From Burkholderiales bacterium (GTDB lineage Bacteria; Pseudomonadota; Gammaproteobacteria; Burkholderiales; SG8-41): a DNA stretch of 64,000 nt. Made by a program: the position numbers and the translations under genes. This document shows positions 52,387 to 61,013 of the stretch, in pieces. The stretch is from positions 1 through 64,000 of the forward strand of contig JAUXMZ010000032.1 in assembly GCA_030683105.1 (NCBI GenBank). Reading direction: 5' to 3'. Position 1 is the first letter of the stretch, and every line of letters starts with the position of its first letter. Under the pieces are notes generated by a model. The model was not told the origin of the DNA, did no database searches, and worked only from the letters and a program-made list of their open reading frames with translations.

Positions 52387-53364
52387 TTACTCCGCCTTGA
52401 TCCCCGCCTCCTTCACCACCTTCGCCCACTTCGCGGTTTCGGTCCTGATGAATTTGGCGAATTCGGCGGAACTCATGTTCACGACCTCCGCGCCCTGGCT
52501 TTCGAGCTTCTTCTCGATTTCCGGAGAAGCGGTGATGGAGGCGATCTCGGTGTGCAGCCGTTTGACGATGGCCGCCGGTGTACCGGCCGGCGCCATGATG
52601 CCCCACCAGTTGTTGGCTTCATAACCGGGTACGCCGGATTCGGCGATGGTCGGCACGTTTGGCAGGCTTACGTTGCGCTTCGAGCCGCCGGTGGCCAGCA
52701 CTTTGAGGCGGCCGCTGCTGATGTGCGGCATCATCTGGATCAGCGAGCCGATGGTGATCTGCGTATTGCCGGCGATGACGTCGGCCATGGCCGGCCCGCC
52801 GCCCTTGAACGGCACATGCACGATATTGATGCCGGCCATCAGCCGGAACATTTCAGCGCCCAGGTGCTGGAAGCTGCCGATGCCCGCCGTCGCGTAATTC
52901 AGCGTGCCCGGCTTGGCCTTGGCCAGCGCGATCACGTCTTTCACCGAATTAACGGGCAGCTTGGGAAAGACCGTAAACGCGTTGGGCCCGGTGCCGATCA
53001 GGGCGATCGGGGTAAACGATTTCTCCGGATCGAATCTCAGATTGGACTTGAAGATCGAGGGATTGTAGGCATATGCGACGGAGATGACGAGCAGCGTGTG
53101 GCCGTCGGGCTGCGAGTTGGCGGCGAGTTCGGTGCCTATCATGCCGCCCGCGCCGCCGCGGTTGTCGATCACCACCTGCTGTTTTAACCGCGAAGTTAGC
53201 TCGTGACCGATCAGGCGGCCCACGATGTCATTGCTGCCGCCGGGCGGGAAGGGGACGATGAGCCGCACCGGCTTGTCGGGATAGGACGCTGCGGCCGCGA
53301 CGGCGGCAAAGCCTGCTAACAGCAGCCCGAGGGCTTTGACGATGAGCGATTGCGTCTTGAACAT
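52387..53364 (-). CDS. Tripartite tricarboxylate transporter substrate-binding protein (Bug/TctC)
   Basis: A 325-residue Bug/TctC protein with a signal peptide ending AAVAAAASYP and the motifs DKPVRLIVPFPPGGSNDI, NRGGAGGM, VPFKGGGPAM and LPNVPTIAESG. It precedes the Crp-family gene on the same strand with an attC-like site between. An HpcH/HpaI aldolase gene lies upstream (185-base gap with a repeat element), and another Bug gene beyond that, so Bug, aldolase and Bug may be one transcription unit. Confidence 0.9.
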   Translation of the reverse strand: MFKTQSLIVKALGLLLAGFAAVAAAASYPDKPVRLIVPFPPGGSNDIVGRLIGHELTSRLKQQVVIDNRGGAGGMIGTELAANSQPDGHTLLVISVAYAYNPSIFKSNLRFDPEKSFTPIALIGTGPNAFTVFPKLPVNSVKDVIALAKAKPGTLNYATAGIGSFQHLGAEMFRLMAGINIVHVPFKGGGPAMADVIAGNTQITIGSLIQMMPHISSGRLKVLATGGSKRNVSLPNVPTIAESGVPGYEANNWWGIMAPAGTPAAIVKRLHTEIASITASPEIEKKLESQGAEVVNMSSAEFAKFIRTETAKWAKVVKEAGIKAE

Positions 53365-53413
53365 GGAATATCTCCTTCTTGAGGATTACGCCGATTAAGA
53401 TCAAAAACTATCT

Positions 53414-53523
53414 GCCACAGAGGACACAGAGGACACAGAGGAAAAACAAACAACGAAACGTGATTCGTATCTGATTTTAAAATATTTATGGGTTTTCTCT
53501 GTGACCTCTGTGTCCTCTGTGGC
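53414..53523. repeat. Paired inverted-repeat element
   Basis: Left arm 53414-53442 (GCCACAGAGGACACAGAGGA...), right arm 53495-53523 (...TGTGTCCTCTGTGGC). The core AACAAACAACGAAACGTGATTC is closely similar to that of the element at 55692 (shared AACAAACAACGAAA), so these two are recent relatives. Lies between the aldolase and Bug genes. Confidence 0.85.
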
Positions 53524-53548
53524 AAATGGATCTTGGGGTTTGTTCCTT

Positions 53549-54349
53549 TTAAGTCTTGTCTCCGAGCGCCTTGCGCAGTTCGCCCGTCACGCGCGAGGCT
53601 TCCGCCATGATAAACGCGATTTCGCTGTTGGTGGTGATGAAGCGCGCGCCCTTGCGGATGAACTCGGCCTGACGCGCGACATTGCGATCGCCGCCCACGC
53701 CGGGAATCTTGCCGTGCTTCACCGCCGATGCGATCACCCGGTCCAGCGCGGCAATATGCTCGGGACTGCCGAAGGTGCCGGGTTTGCCCAGCGCGGTCAG
53801 CAGGTCGTTGGAGCCGACGTGGATCACGTCTATGCCATCGACCGCGCAGATTTCATCGATATTTTCCAACCCTTCACGGGTCTCGATCATGCATACCACC
53901 AGCGTGTTGTCCTGCAGCGCAGGCACCGCATCGGCCACGTTCACCGGGCGGAAATCGAATATCGTGTAGCCGCCGCTGACCGAGCGCGTGCCGACGGGCG
54001 GGAAGCGGGCGCGGTTGACCGCGCGCCGCGCTTCATCAGCGGTGCTGATGTCGGGAAAGACGATGCCGGTGACGCCGTTGTCGAGCAGCACCGAGGTATC
54101 GGGGTCGTCGCAGCTGCGCACGCGCACCAGGGGAGCCACGCCGCAACCGAGTGCGGCCTGCGCGATGTGGCCGACGGTCTCGATGTTGAACAGCGAGTGC
54201 TGGATGTCGATGAAAATGAAATCGTGTCCGCTCGACTTGGCGATGCGCGCGATATCGCCCGAGCGCACCAGCCGCACGTTCATGCCCAGCGCGACCTTGC
54301 CGGCCTTCATCATTTCTTTTACCGGGTTGGGAATGGATACGGCGGCCAT
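53549..54349 (-). CDS. HpcH/HpaI-family aldolase
   Basis: A 266-residue HpcH/HpaI-family protein. IFIDIQHSLFNIE holds the acidic/histidine pair (Q where the relative at 10792 has E), APLVRVRS the arginine, and VHVGSNDLLTALG the C-terminal loop. It should cleave or form 2-oxo-4-hydroxyacids or malyl-type acids with a divalent metal. It differs enough from the other copy that they are not recent duplicates. Sandwiched between two Bug genes, which suggests uptake and cleavage of the same organic acid. Confidence 0.83.
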   Translation of the reverse strand: MAAVSIPNPVKEMMKAGKVALGMNVRLVRSGDIARIAKSSGHDFIFIDIQHSLFNIETVGHIAQAALGCGVAPLVRVRSCDDPDTSVLLDNGVTGIVFPDISTADEARRAVNRARFPPVGTRSVSGGYTIFDFRPVNVADAVPALQDNTLVVCMIETREGLENIDEICAVDGIDVIHVGSNDLLTALGKPGTFGSPEHIAALDRVIASAVKHGKIPGVGGDRNVARQAEFIRKGARFITTNSEIAFIMAEASRVTGELRKALGDKT

Positions 54350-54470
54350 ATTAAAAATCCTTAAAAAACAACTAGTTGTAAGAAACTTATGAGCCTGCCC
54401 ACTATCATGCCCGGGTTTGCGGCGCTGTTTGCAGACGGGTGCCGGAGGTAATTCAGTAAAGACGATTTAA

Positions 54471-54656
54471 CCGCCAAGGCCGCCAAGAACGCCAAGAAAT
54501 TCCAAAATCAAGATTAACTTTAACGTAAATCGGTTGAAAAATTAGATGACATATTAGCAGCCGGTTTGATTGTCAGACTTGGCCGTTCGTCTTCTTTGCC
54601 TCTCTTGGCGTTCTTGGCGCACCCGTCGAGCGGGTATAGAAAAGAAGCCTTGGCGG
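54471..54656. repeat. Paired inverted-repeat element, CGCCAAG family, with hairpin module in right arm
   Basis: Left arm 54471-54500 (CCGCCAAGGCCGCCAAGAAC...), right arm 54601-54656 (CTTGGCGTTCTTGGCGC...CCTTGGCGG) split at 54621-54647 by ACCCGTCGAGCGGGTATAGA... Same architecture as the CACAGAG elements with a different word. It fills most of the 324-base gap 54350-54673; I see nothing else there. Confidence 0.85.
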
Positions 54657-54673
54657 CTCAATTGCTCTTGACG

Positions 54674-55645
54674 TCACGGCGATTTTTTCAGGCCCATCTC
54701 CTGCATGAGGCGGGCCTGTTCCACGTCCTCTTTGGCGATCATTTCGCCGAACTGCGCCGCCGGCAGGAAACCGGGTCGCACGAACAATTTTTCGCTGCTG
54801 GTAATGAATTCAGAACTCTCGACGGTGGCGCGAATGGCGGCTTCGAGTGCTGCGATGACCGGTTTGGGTGTGCCCTTGGGTACGGCGATGCCGCGCCAGG
54901 CTTCCAGTGAGACCTTGAACCCCTGCTCTATGGCGGTGGGCACGTCGGGCATGCCGGGGTCGCGTTTTGTCGTCAGCACGGCCAGCACGCGCACCTTGCC
55001 CGAGGCAACGTGGCCGGCTAGCGCCCCGGGAAGCTGCACCATCGTGTCGACGTGGCCGCCGATGAGATTGGGCACGACCTGCGCCGCGCCGTAGGGAACG
55101 TGGATGACGTTGGCACCGGCCGCCTTGAACATCGCCACCGCGGAAAGGTGGGTATGGCTGCCCAGACCCGAATTTGCGACGGTCATCTGGCCGGGATACG
55201 CTTTCGCATCGGCAATCAGGTCGGAAAGTTTTTTCCACTTGCCGTCTGCCCGCACGACAAGCATCGGCGTCTCGACCAGCGCCCGCGCCACCGGATCGAA
55301 TGACCGGTAGTCGAACGGCAATTGCCCCGAGTGATAGGTGGTCGAAATGGAATTGGAGTTCCACACGATCGAATAGCCATCCGCTTTCTGGTTGACGAGA
55401 TACTTGTAGCCGATCGCACCGCCCGCACCTGGGCGGTTCACGATGATCATGTTGGCGCCGAGATGTTTGGCCATGCCTTGGGCGAGCAGGCGCGCGGTGA
55501 TATCCGCCGACGAACCCGCCGGGAACAGCACCGTCATTTCGATGTTGCCCTTTTTCGGGTAGGGCGTTTCCTGTGCCCTGACCGGTGCTGCGGCGATAAG
55601 CGCCGCTCCGCCCATTGCAGCCAAAAGTCTGATGTGTTTTTTCAC
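54674..55645 (-). CDS. Tripartite tricarboxylate transporter substrate-binding protein (Bug/TctC)
   Basis: A 323-residue Bug/TctC protein starting at the GTG 55645, which follows a strong AGGAGGA. The upstream frame (to 55705) is unlikely. The signal peptide ends AAPVRAQETP. Motifs are GNIEMTVLFPAGSSADI (the usual PGG is PAGSSAD), NRPGAGGAIG, VPYGAAQVVPN and MPDVPTAIEQG. The changed binding loop suggests a different ligand from most other Bug proteins here. Between aldolase and Gfo/Idh genes. Confidence 0.88.
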   Translation of the reverse strand: MKKHIRLLAAMGGAALIAAAPVRAQETPYPKKGNIEMTVLFPAGSSADITARLLAQGMAKHLGANMIIVNRPGAGGAIGYKYLVNQKADGYSIVWNSNSISTTYHSGQLPFDYRSFDPVARALVETPMLVVRADGKWKKLSDLIADAKAYPGQMTVANSGLGSHTHLSAVAMFKAAGANVIHVPYGAAQVVPNLIGGHVDTMVQLPGALAGHVASGKVRVLAVLTTKRDPGMPDVPTAIEQGFKVSLEAWRGIAVPKGTPKPVIAALEAAIRATVESSEFITSSEKLFVRPGFLPAAQFGEMIAKEDVEQARLMQEMGLKKSP

Positions 55646-55691
55646 GACCGTCCTCCTCCTGGTGATTGGAACCGTTCCCCCAAAAACATTG

Positions 55692-55825
55692 GCCACAGAG
55701 ATCACAGAGGGAAAACAAACAACGAAATGTTATTCATATTCCATTGTTTCAAATTAATATTAATGTAGTTTCTCTGTGTTCTCTGTGTTCTCTGTGTTCT
55801 CTGTGTTCTCTGTGTTCTCTGTGGC
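55692..55825. repeat. Paired inverted-repeat element with expanded right arm
   Basis: Left arm 55692-55711; right arm 55771-55825 with about six tandem TTCTCTGTG words, against two or three in most elements, so the arm words can expand independently. Core related to the element at 53414. Confidence 0.85.
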
Positions 55826-55835
55826 TATCTTTTTC

Positions 55836-56843
55836 TTAGTCTCCGGCAAGAATCTCCGCCACTTCGACGCGCCGCCCTTCGCGCGCCGACTTGACGCCGG
55901 CGAGCAGCACGGCGAGGGAAGCGGTGGATTTCTCGCCGTCCATCTCGGGCTGCCCCTGACCGCGCACGGCGGCGGCGAATTCCTCGAGTTCCTCGACGAT
56001 GGTGTCGTTTTTCTCGTACGGCACCGGATCCGTACGGTCGGTGCCGCGCTTGAGGAACCTCATGCCCGTATGCATATCGTAATATGCGGTCGCTTCCTTG
56101 CCGTAGATGTTCATCAGGTAATACTCGGAAGCCGAAGCGTAGCAGGCGTTGAGCGTGGACCGTGCGCCGTTCTCGTGCTCGAATATCAGGCTCGCGACGT
56201 CGGGATTCTCTCCGGGCAGCACGAGCTGGGCCACGCTGCCCATCACCGATTTGATCGGGCCCATCAGGTAGGTGAGCACATCGGCGTAGTGGATGCCGAT
56301 CTGCAGCATCACGCCGCCGGGCATGCCTTCCGAGGTGTAGCGCCAGGAACCGGCCTCAAATTTTCCGAGGCGGTCTCGGCTGATATTGGCTTCGGCGTTG
56401 ACCATCCTGCCGAACACGCCGTCATCGATTTGCTTGCGCACCCAGCGGAACTGGCTTTCCTTGCGCCGCTGGTAACCGAGGCCGAGCACGACGCCGGCCT
56501 TGCGGCAGGCCGCGGTGATCGCGCGCGCATCACTGATCGTGGTGGCGATCGGCTTGTCGAGAAACGTATGCTTGCCGGCCTCCGCTGCCGCGCGCGTGGT
56601 TTCGAGGTGCACGTTGTTCGGGGTGGTGTTGATGATCGCATCCACGCTGCGGTCTTCGAGTATCGCCTCGTAACTCGGCGCGGCCTTGCAGCCGTATTTC
56701 GCGGCGAACGCCTGCCGCTTCGCTTCGGTGCGCGTGTAGCAGGAGACGATCTTGATCTTGTCCGAACGTTTGATCGCGTCAGCCAGCACGTCCGACCACC
56801 AGCCCATGCCTATGCAGGCGACTTTTACCGGTTCAAATGCCAT
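55836..56843 (-). CDS. Gfo/Idh/MocA-family oxidoreductase
   Basis: A 335-residue NAD(P)-dependent oxidoreductase. The N-terminal Rossmann domain begins VKVACIGMGWWSDV (the usual GxGxxG is modified to GMGWWS). TFLDKPIATT holds the conserved Lys-Pro pair, and MLQIGIHYADVLTYLMG the catalytic region G-x-H-x-x-D. The family oxidises or reduces sugars, inositols and related hydroxy compounds. The start at 56843 follows AAGGGA; the longer frame to 56936 runs into a repeat element. No neighbour identifies the substrate. Confidence 0.87.
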   Translation of the reverse strand: MAFEPVKVACIGMGWWSDVLADAIKRSDKIKIVSCYTRTEAKRQAFAAKYGCKAAPSYEAILEDRSVDAIINTTPNNVHLETTRAAAEAGKHTFLDKPIATTISDARAITAACRKAGVVLGLGYQRRKESQFRWVRKQIDDGVFGRMVNAEANISRDRLGKFEAGSWRYTSEGMPGGVMLQIGIHYADVLTYLMGPIKSVMGSVAQLVLPGENPDVASLIFEHENGARSTLNACYASASEYYLMNIYGKEATAYYDMHTGMRFLKRGTDRTDPVPYEKNDTIVEELEEFAAAVRGQGQPEMDGEKSTASLAVLLAGVKSAREGRRVEVAEILAGD

Positions 56844-56870
56844 TTGTAGATATCCCTTGAATGTAAATCC

Positions 56871-57037
56871 CACCGCAGAGGCGCAAAGGCGCAAAGGTAA
56901 CGCAAAGGAATTTCTCGTCCAGATCGAAATCCGCACGTCTTCTCGGCGATATGTTTAATTTTCCTAAACACTTAAAATTAATCCTGGATGTTTGTAATTC
57001 TTCCTGATTTTCTTTGCGCCTTAGCGTCTTTGCGGTG
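56871..57037. repeat. Paired inverted-repeat element, GCAAAGGC family
   Basis: Left arm CACCGCAGAGGCGCAAAGGC... (56871-56910), right arm 57011-57037 (CTTTGCGCCTTAGCGTCTTTGCGGTG-type). A third word family with the same arm-core-arm design, between the GlcG-like and Gfo/Idh genes. Confidence 0.8.
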
Positions 57038-57051
57038 AGGGTTTTTCGAGT

Positions 57052-57504
57052 TTATTTCGCGTCGATCTTGTAGCCGGCGCCTATCGATTCCACCGCCGCG
57101 CGCGCGACATTGTCGTCGAACTCCCAGTTGCCGCCGGAAACGCCGATGCCGCCTATGCATTCGCCGTCGACGATGATCGGATAACCACCTTCCATCGCGG
57201 TCCAGCGCTCCGGTCCCGCTGCCAGCGCAAGCCCGAGTGCATGTGTGGTATCCAGCACTTGGGCCTGAGCGCCCTTGGCCGAAGTGGGCCGCTTGTTCGA
57301 GGCTGCGCATACTGCCTTGGTGGTGGACGAGTGGACGGTATGAAAGCGCCCGCCGTCCATGCGTTCGAGCATGACCATGTTGCCGCCGGCGTCGACGATC
57401 GCCACGGCGATCGGCACCTTGGCTGCTTCGGCCATGTCCATTGCGGTTTGCATCATTTTTCTGGCGCCGGCCAGTGTCAGGCGCTTTGCGTTTGCTACGT
57501 ACAT
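57052..57504 (-). CDS. GlcG/HbpS-family heme-binding-like protein
   Basis: A 150-residue protein of the GlcG/HbpS (DUF336) family. The fold is recognised by LTLAGARKMMQTAMDMA at the N terminus, VAIVDAGGNMVMLERMDG in the middle (split here as VAIVDAGGN and VMLERMDG), and GGYPIIVDGECIGGIGVSGG near the end. Function is poorly understood: HbpS binds heme and senses redox stress, while GlcG homologues are often linked to catabolic operons. The ATG at 57504 follows CGAGGAG. No signal peptide, so probably cytoplasmic. Downstream of the aldehyde dehydrogenase gene. Confidence 0.85.
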   Translation of the reverse strand: MYVANAKRLTLAGARKMMQTAMDMAEAAKVPIAVAIVDAGGNMVMLERMDGGRFHTVHSSTTKAVCAASNKRPTSAKGAQAQVLDTTHALGLALAAGPERWTAMEGGYPIIVDGECIGGIGVSGGNWEFDDNVARAAVESIGAGYKIDAK

Positions 57505-57552
57505 AGGGAACTCCTCGGGAAATAAAAACGGCGGCCGGTTTTTATTATTATA

Positions 57553-57586
57553 AGGATTTTGTCGGACTTCGCCCTGACAAAATCCT
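57553..57586. terminator. Perfect 11-bp stem hairpin, possible terminator or REP-like element
   Basis: AGGATTTTGTC faces GACAAAATCCT across a 12-base loop, in the gap between the aldehyde dehydrogenase and GlcG-like genes (both minus strand). No T-run follows on the minus strand, so a processing or stability role is also possible. The arm resembles the hairpin at 4815-4839. The remaining gap 57587-57749 contains an imperfect AGCAGCCTGTC / GGCAGGCTGCT pair and no gene. Confidence 0.5.
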
Positions 57587-57749
57587 GAAGTGAAAAAGAA
57601 GAATGCCATTCAAGTAACGTCTGATCAGGTTAGCATGGAGTTCCGATATGTTAAAACTCTTTATTAAGCAGCCTGTCGCCGAAGCGTAAATCTACGGCGA
57701 TCCGTTAACGCTATTCGCTCCAGTGAATGAGGCCAAATCCGGCAGGCTG

Positions 57750-59243
57750 CTAACGCATGATGAACGGGTTGGGCACTTCGGTGGCGGTAGAGATCCACAC
57801 GCTCTTGGTCTGCAGGTATTCCTTGATCATTTCCTGACCGCTCTCGCGCCCGATGCCGGAGCGCTTGTAGCCGCCGAACGGCGAGAGATACGAAACGGCG
57901 CGATAGGTGTTGACCCATACCGTGCCGGCCTGCAGGCGCTCCGCCATCGTGAAGGCGCGGCGCATGTTCTGCGTCCATACCCCGGCCGCCAGTCCGAACA
58001 CGACGTCGTTGCCTATGGCGATCGCGTCTTCCTCGTCCTCGAACGGGATCACCGAGAGCACCGGGCCGAATACTTCTTCCTGAGCGATGCGCATCGAGTT
58101 CTTCACGCCGGTAAAAATTGTGGGTTCGACGAACCAGCCAGCGCCGCACTCGGGGCGCGTTGCACGGGCTCCGCCGAGAACTGGTCGTGCGCCGTCTTCT
58201 TTTGCTATGTCTATGTATTTCAATATCTTTTCGAACTGGGGCAGATTGGTTACCGGACCCACCTGGGTGTCCATGCTCATGGGGTCGCCCATCCTGGCGG
58301 ACCTGGCGAAAGCGACGAGTTTTTCCACGAAGGCATCGTGTATGCCGCGCTGCACCAGCAGCCGCGAGCCGGCAATGCAGGTCTGGCCGGTGGCGGCGAA
58401 AATGCCTGAGATCACGCCCTTAACCGCGTTTTCGAGGTGCGCGTCGTCGAACACGATGTTCGGTGACTTGCCGCCCAGTTCCATGCTGACGCGCTTCAAT
58501 CCGCGCGCCGCCGCCTCGTATATTTTCTGGCCGGTCGCGTCCGAGCCGGTGAATGCGACCTTGGCCACCAGTGGATGCTCGACCAGCGGCGCGCCGACAT
58601 CGGGCCCGAAGCCGGTGACGACATTGACCACGCCCGGCGGGAAACCCGCCTGCTCGACGAGCTTCATGAATTCCAGTGCCGAGGCCGAGGTGTACTCGGA
58701 CGGCTTGATGACGACAGTGTTGCCGGCGGCCAGTGCCGGCGCGAGTTTCCAGGCCATCAGCAGCAGCGGTGAATTCCAGGGAATGATCGCGGCAATCACG
58801 CCGAGCGGCTCGTGGCGCGTGTAGTTGAAGGTGTCGGCCTTGTCGCTGGGAATGACCTGGCCTTCGATCTTGTCGGCGAGCCCGCCGTAGTAGTAATACC
58901 ACTGCGCCATGTAAGCGGTCTGCGCACTCATCTCGGCGTAGAGCTTGCCGTTGTCGCGTACTTCGATTTCGGCGAGCATTTTCGATTTTTCGGTGACGAG
59001 ATCGCCGAGTCTGCGCAGCAGCGCGCCGCGTTTCGTGGCGGTGAGCCTGGGCCATTCGCCGGAAGTGAACGCGGCGCTCGCAGCCTGCACTGCGTGGTCG
59101 ACATCAGCGGCGGTGCCCAGCGGAATCATCGCCCACGGTTTTCCGGTGTACGGATTGTCGCTGTGGAAGTAGCCGCCGGTGGTGGCTTCGACCCACTGGC
59201 CGTTGATGTACATCCGGTACTTGGTTAACGCTGCGGTATCCAT
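57750..59243 (-). CDS. Aldehyde dehydrogenase (NAD(P)-dependent)
   Basis: A 497-residue aldehyde dehydrogenase superfamily member with the oxyanion asparagine N157 (IIPWNSPLLLM), catalytic E255 (MELGGKSPN) and nucleophile C289 (ATGQTCIAGS). The cofactor motif FTGSDATGQKI is complete, and the C terminus PFGGYKRSGIGRESG is typical of betaine- or semialdehyde-type enzymes. It would oxidise the aldehyde from a decarboxylase. The split ThDP decarboxylase genes lie just upstream on the same strand (separated by a repeat element), which suggests a 2-oxoacid to aldehyde to acid sequence. Confidence 0.92.
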   Translation of the reverse strand: MDTAALTKYRMYINGQWVEATTGGYFHSDNPYTGKPWAMIPLGTAADVDHAVQAASAAFTSGEWPRLTATKRGALLRRLGDLVTEKSKMLAEIEVRDNGKLYAEMSAQTAYMAQWYYYYGGLADKIEGQVIPSDKADTFNYTRHEPLGVIAAIIPWNSPLLLMAWKLAPALAAGNTVVIKPSEYTSASALEFMKLVEQAGFPPGVVNVVTGFGPDVGAPLVEHPLVAKVAFTGSDATGQKIYEAAARGLKRVSMELGGKSPNIVFDDAHLENAVKGVISGIFAATGQTCIAGSRLLVQRGIHDAFVEKLVAFARSARMGDPMSMDTQVGPVTNLPQFEKILKYIDIAKEDGARPVLGGARATRPECGAGWFVEPTIFTGVKNSMRIAQEEVFGPVLSVIPFEDEEDAIAIGNDVVFGLAAGVWTQNMRRAFTMAERLQAGTVWVNTYRAVSYLSPFGGYKRSGIGRESGQEMIKEYLQTKSVWISTATEVPNPFIMR

Positions 59244-59300
59244 GATGTCACCTTAGAAAAGGCATGAACGCCAAGGGCGAAAAAAATCTGGAAAAGCATA

Positions 59301-59454
59301 GACACAGAGGACACAGAGGACACAGAGGACACGGAGGAACAACAAAAAAAGATAATTAAAAACTCGCTACGAATATGAAAGCACGATCATCTGGATTCGA
59401 AGCATTTAATTTTGGTTATTGTATTTCCTCTGTGTCCTCTGTGTCCTCTGTGTC
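59301..59454. repeat. Paired inverted-repeat element
   Basis: Left arm 59301-59338 with four GACACAGAGGA-type words; right arm 59426-59454 (CCTCTGTGTCCTCTGTGTC-type). AT-rich core. Between the ThDP beta subunit and aldehyde dehydrogenase genes. Confidence 0.85.
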
Positions 59455-59470
59455 AAAGCTTTTGATTTGC

Positions 59471-60070
59471 TTACTCAAACGCCTTCGCGCCCAGCAGCGC
59501 TTCGCGGAATCGGTGCTTGATCGCCGTGCCGTCGCGTAGCGGCAGCGTCATCGGCACCGGGTTGGTGGTGACCTTGACGGATGCGAACACCGGTCCCGGG
59601 GCGCTGTAGAACTTCGGGATCCAGGCCTTGAGTTGCGGCGCGGAATAGATCGTTGTGGCCGAGGCGAAGCCAGCGGCCTTGGCCATTCCGGCAAGATCGA
59701 CGCCGCGGCCGGTGTGTGCGGGCTGCATGCCGGTCTCGCCATAGTGCTGGTTGTCGAGCACGATGATGGCGAGATTATTCGGGCGCTCGACGGCGATCGT
59801 GGCAAGACTGCCCAGGCCCATCAGCATTTCGCCGTCGCCGGTGATGACCAGCACCCGGCGCTTCGGCTGCGCCAGCGCCAGCCCCAGTCCGATCATCGCC
59901 GCGCCGCCCATCGCGCCCCACAGGTAGAAATTGAGCGGATGGTCGCCGGCGGCGTAGGCGTCATAGGTCGACGAACCCAGGCCGGTGACCAGTAGCGCGT
60001 CGCCGCGGTCCTTGAGCAGAGCCGGGACGACGTCGCGGCGTTCGAGCACAGGTTTTTTCTGATTAAGCAT
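59471..60070 (-). CDS. ThDP-binding subunit of a split decarboxylase (sulfopyruvate/phosphonopyruvate decarboxylase beta-like)
   Basis: A 199-residue C-terminal ThDP domain. VVITGDGEMLMGLGSLATIA (given in parts: VITGDGEML, GLGSLATIA) through LDNQHYGETGMQ is the Mg-ThDP-binding motif of the ComE-type beta subunit. It needs an alpha subunit with the activating glutamate, encoded just upstream (60194). The start at 60070 follows AGAGATG; the frame open to 60178 crosses a tandem repeat. The pair would decarboxylate a 2-oxoacid such as sulfopyruvate or phosphonopyruvate, or a related acid; specificity is not visible. Confidence 0.83.
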   Translation of the reverse strand: MLNQKKPVLERRDVVPALLKDRGDALLVTGLGSSTYDAYAAGDHPLNFYLWGAMGGAAMIGLGLALAQPKRRVLVITGDGEMLMGLGSLATIAVERPNNLAIIVLDNQHYGETGMQPAHTGRGVDLAGMAKAAGFASATTIYSAPQLKAWIPKFYSAPGPVFASVKVTTNPVPMTLPLRDGTAIKHRFREALLGAKAFE

Positions 60071-60160
60071 TATTTCATCTCTGTAAAACGAAAAAATATT
60101 CAGCCGCCGATAGACGCGGGTCATGCGAATAAGCAGCGAACGGCATAGAATCCGGTTTCT

Positions 60161-60188
60161 CCAATCACCAATCACCAATCACGATTCA
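60161..60188. repeat. Heptamer tandem repeat (CCAATCA)3 plus one variant
   Basis: Three perfect CCAATCA units and one CGATTCA, in the 123-base gap between the two decarboxylase subunit genes. Confidence 0.8.
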
Positions 60189-60193
60189 CCGTT

Positions 60194-60730
60194 TCACTTG
60201 CTCCAGTCCTTGAAGCCGATGACGCGCTGGCTGATGAGCACCGCGACGGGCCGGTATGAACTGAACGCCAGCCGTGCCGATGCGTGCACGGTCTCGGCAA
60301 TCCTGGCGGCTTTATCCACATGATTCACGATCATGCCGGCGGATTCGAGCGCCGCGGCCGTGCTCTGCCCCATAGGCACCTGCCACGGATTGAACTCGCC
60401 CCACTGGCCGCGCATGGTGACCAGCGCCAGCAGCGGAAAGCGGCATTCCTGGATCAGGCTCAGCATATTGATGCAGTTGCCGACGCCGCTGGATTGCATC
60501 AGCAGCGCGCCGCGCGCGCCGCCCAGCCATGCGCCGGCGAGCTGCGCCACGCCTTCTTCCTCCGTGGTCAGCGAAACCGCATGGATATTCTTATCCGCAT
60601 GACAGAGTTTGATGAGTTTGCCGTGACCGGCATCCGGAACATAGGCGACCTGACGGATGTCGTTCTCGCGGAACACCTGATAGATCTGGTCCGGCCATAC
60701 CGTGGACTTTGATTGCTGATCGGTTTTCAT
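60194..60730 (-). CDS. Pyrimidine-domain subunit of a split ThDP decarboxylase (alpha-like)
   Basis: A 178-residue N-terminal ThDP (pyrimidine) domain like ComD. SLTTEEEGVAQLAGAWLGG holds the glutamate that activates ThDP, and MRGQWGEFNPWQVPMG the subunit interface and substrate region typical of sulfopyruvate/phosphonopyruvate decarboxylases. The beta subunit is the next gene, 123 bases away. Whether the active enzyme is an alpha2beta2 or larger oligomer is unknown. It reads away from the acyl-CoA dehydrogenase gene across a 283-base region. Confidence 0.82.
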   Translation of the reverse strand: MKTDQQSKSTVWPDQIYQVFRENDIRQVAYVPDAGHGKLIKLCHADKNIHAVSLTTEEEGVAQLAGAWLGGARGALLMQSSGVGNCINMLSLIQECRFPLLALVTMRGQWGEFNPWQVPMGQSTAAALESAGMIVNHVDKAARIAETVHASARLAFSSYRPVAVLISQRVIGFKDWSK

Positions 60731-61013
60731 GGGAAGGGGTTGTTGTTTTATTCAGTCCAAAGTTTAGCGCCTTTTGTCCTCCCACTCCAATGCAATGTGA
60801 ATGTACTCGCTCTTTTATTGAGCGATTCATAATAGGCGAAACTCGGACGATAATTCCCTCTCCCCAACCCTCTGCTTTGCTTCAAGTGTTCCCTTGTCCC
60901 CGTAGGAGAGGGTGAGAATGGCACAAATTCGCCGTCGCGAATTAGTGAAAGATCAATTATGGCCTGCCTTGCTATAATCCAGGCTTCCTATTCCACATTT
61001 CAGACTCCCCGCC
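60731..61013. promoter_or_regulatory. Divergent control region with extended -10
   Basis: 283 bases between divergent genes. TGCTATAAT at 60970-60978 is an extended -10 (TGnTATAAT) for the plus-strand acyl-CoA dehydrogenase, about 30 bases before its ATG. A weak -35 is expected near 60950. No gene is credible here. Confidence 0.5.
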
